NCBI RefSeq assembly: GCF_011397635.1
Contig: NC_064756.1
Location: 37,055,133-37,119,132 of the forward strand
From: Epinephelus fuscoguttatus
Taxonomy: Eukaryota > Chordata > Actinopteri > Perciformes > Serranidae
Length of the DNA stretch: 64,000 bases
Reading direction: 5' to 3'
Shown here: piece after piece, positions 63,941 to 64,000 of the stretch
Numbering within the stretch: position 1 is the stretch's first letter
How the letters are laid out: every line of letters starts with the position of its first letter
Notes under the pieces: model-generated
Database searches by the model: none
Seen by the model: only the letters and a program-made list of their open reading frames with translations
Told to the model about the DNA's origin: nothing
Position numbers and translations under genes: made by a program

Positions 63941-64000
63941 CTACTCCATGCCGTTCCTCAGCATCTGATTGGCTGCGATGAGCATGACGCTGATGATGAA
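63941..64000 (-). CDS. caln1: Calneuron-1, C-terminal end (partial, runs off the window)
   Basis: The - strand from 64000 down to 63941 reads FIISVMLIAANQMLRNGME and a TAG stop. This matches the C-terminal hydrophobic tail of calneuron-1 (CaBP8), which ends ...FIISVMLIAANQ with a short polar tail. Calneurons are neuronal EF-hand calcium sensors anchored to Golgi and plasma membranes by this segment, where they modulate PI4-kinase-beta. Only 19 residues are in the window and the EF hands lie outside. CALN1 is the tail-to-tail neighbour of GALNT17 in mammals, which supports the call over the paralogue CABP7, whose tail is related. Confidence 0.85.
   Translation of the reverse strand, partial: FIISVMLIAANQMLRNGME

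Overview
The window is vertebrate genomic DNA, almost certainly from a teleost fish (probably a percomorph). The evidence is a spliced vertebrate gene with short exons and compact introns, a dense load of fish-type DNA transposons and LINEs, and many microsatellites. There are no prokaryotic features. Most ORFs longer than 60 codons are chance frames or transposon remnants.

Two host genes are supported. (1) A complete 11-exon gene on the + strand (7786 to 48792) encodes a 599-residue polypeptide N-acetylgalactosaminyltransferase of the GALNT17 type (WBSCR17). All exon phases agree, the reading frame is intact from ATG to TAG, and a poly(A) signal lies at 49251. (2) At the right edge, on the - strand, is the last coding segment (63941 to 64000) of a calneuron-1 gene (caln1), recognised from its conserved hydrophobic C-terminal tail. 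In mammals GALNT17 and CALN1 also lie tail to tail, so the neighbourhood independently supports the galnt17 call.

Layout: 1-7.4 kb is upstream intergenic DNA with a few short transposons. 7.4-7.8 kb is the probable 5' UTR. 7.8-48.8 kb is galnt17, whose introns are filled by mobile elements. These include a long-TIR Tc1 element in intron 2. Intron 3 holds a second Tc1 with another element inside it, several TTAA-flanked MITEs, a SINE, an L1 fragment and a fold-back element carrying a THAP-domain remnant. Later introns hold hAT-like MITEs and a SINE. Intron 10 holds a LINE of the restriction-like-endonuclease type and a full-length L1-type LINE with a 14-bp target-site duplication. 48.8-49.3 kb is the galnt17 3' UTR. 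52.3-58.6 kb is a large inverted LINE encoding an SGNH-esterase-type ORF1 and an APE/RT ORF2. 58.6-63.9 kb is intergenic DNA plus the likely long 3' UTR of caln1.

Functionally, galnt17 encodes a Golgi type II membrane glycosyltransferase-family protein and caln1 encodes a neuronal, tail-anchored EF-hand protein. They are neighbours by ancient synteny rather than parts of one pathway. No operon, CRISPR array, tRNA or rRNA gene was seen. The least conventional signals are the GC-AG intron 5 of galnt17, the ORF1 architecture of the - strand LINE, the THAP-bearing TTAA fold-back element, the Tc1 whose terminal repeats include the transposase C-terminal codons, and an AT-rich minisatellite present at two loci that each touch a LINE.
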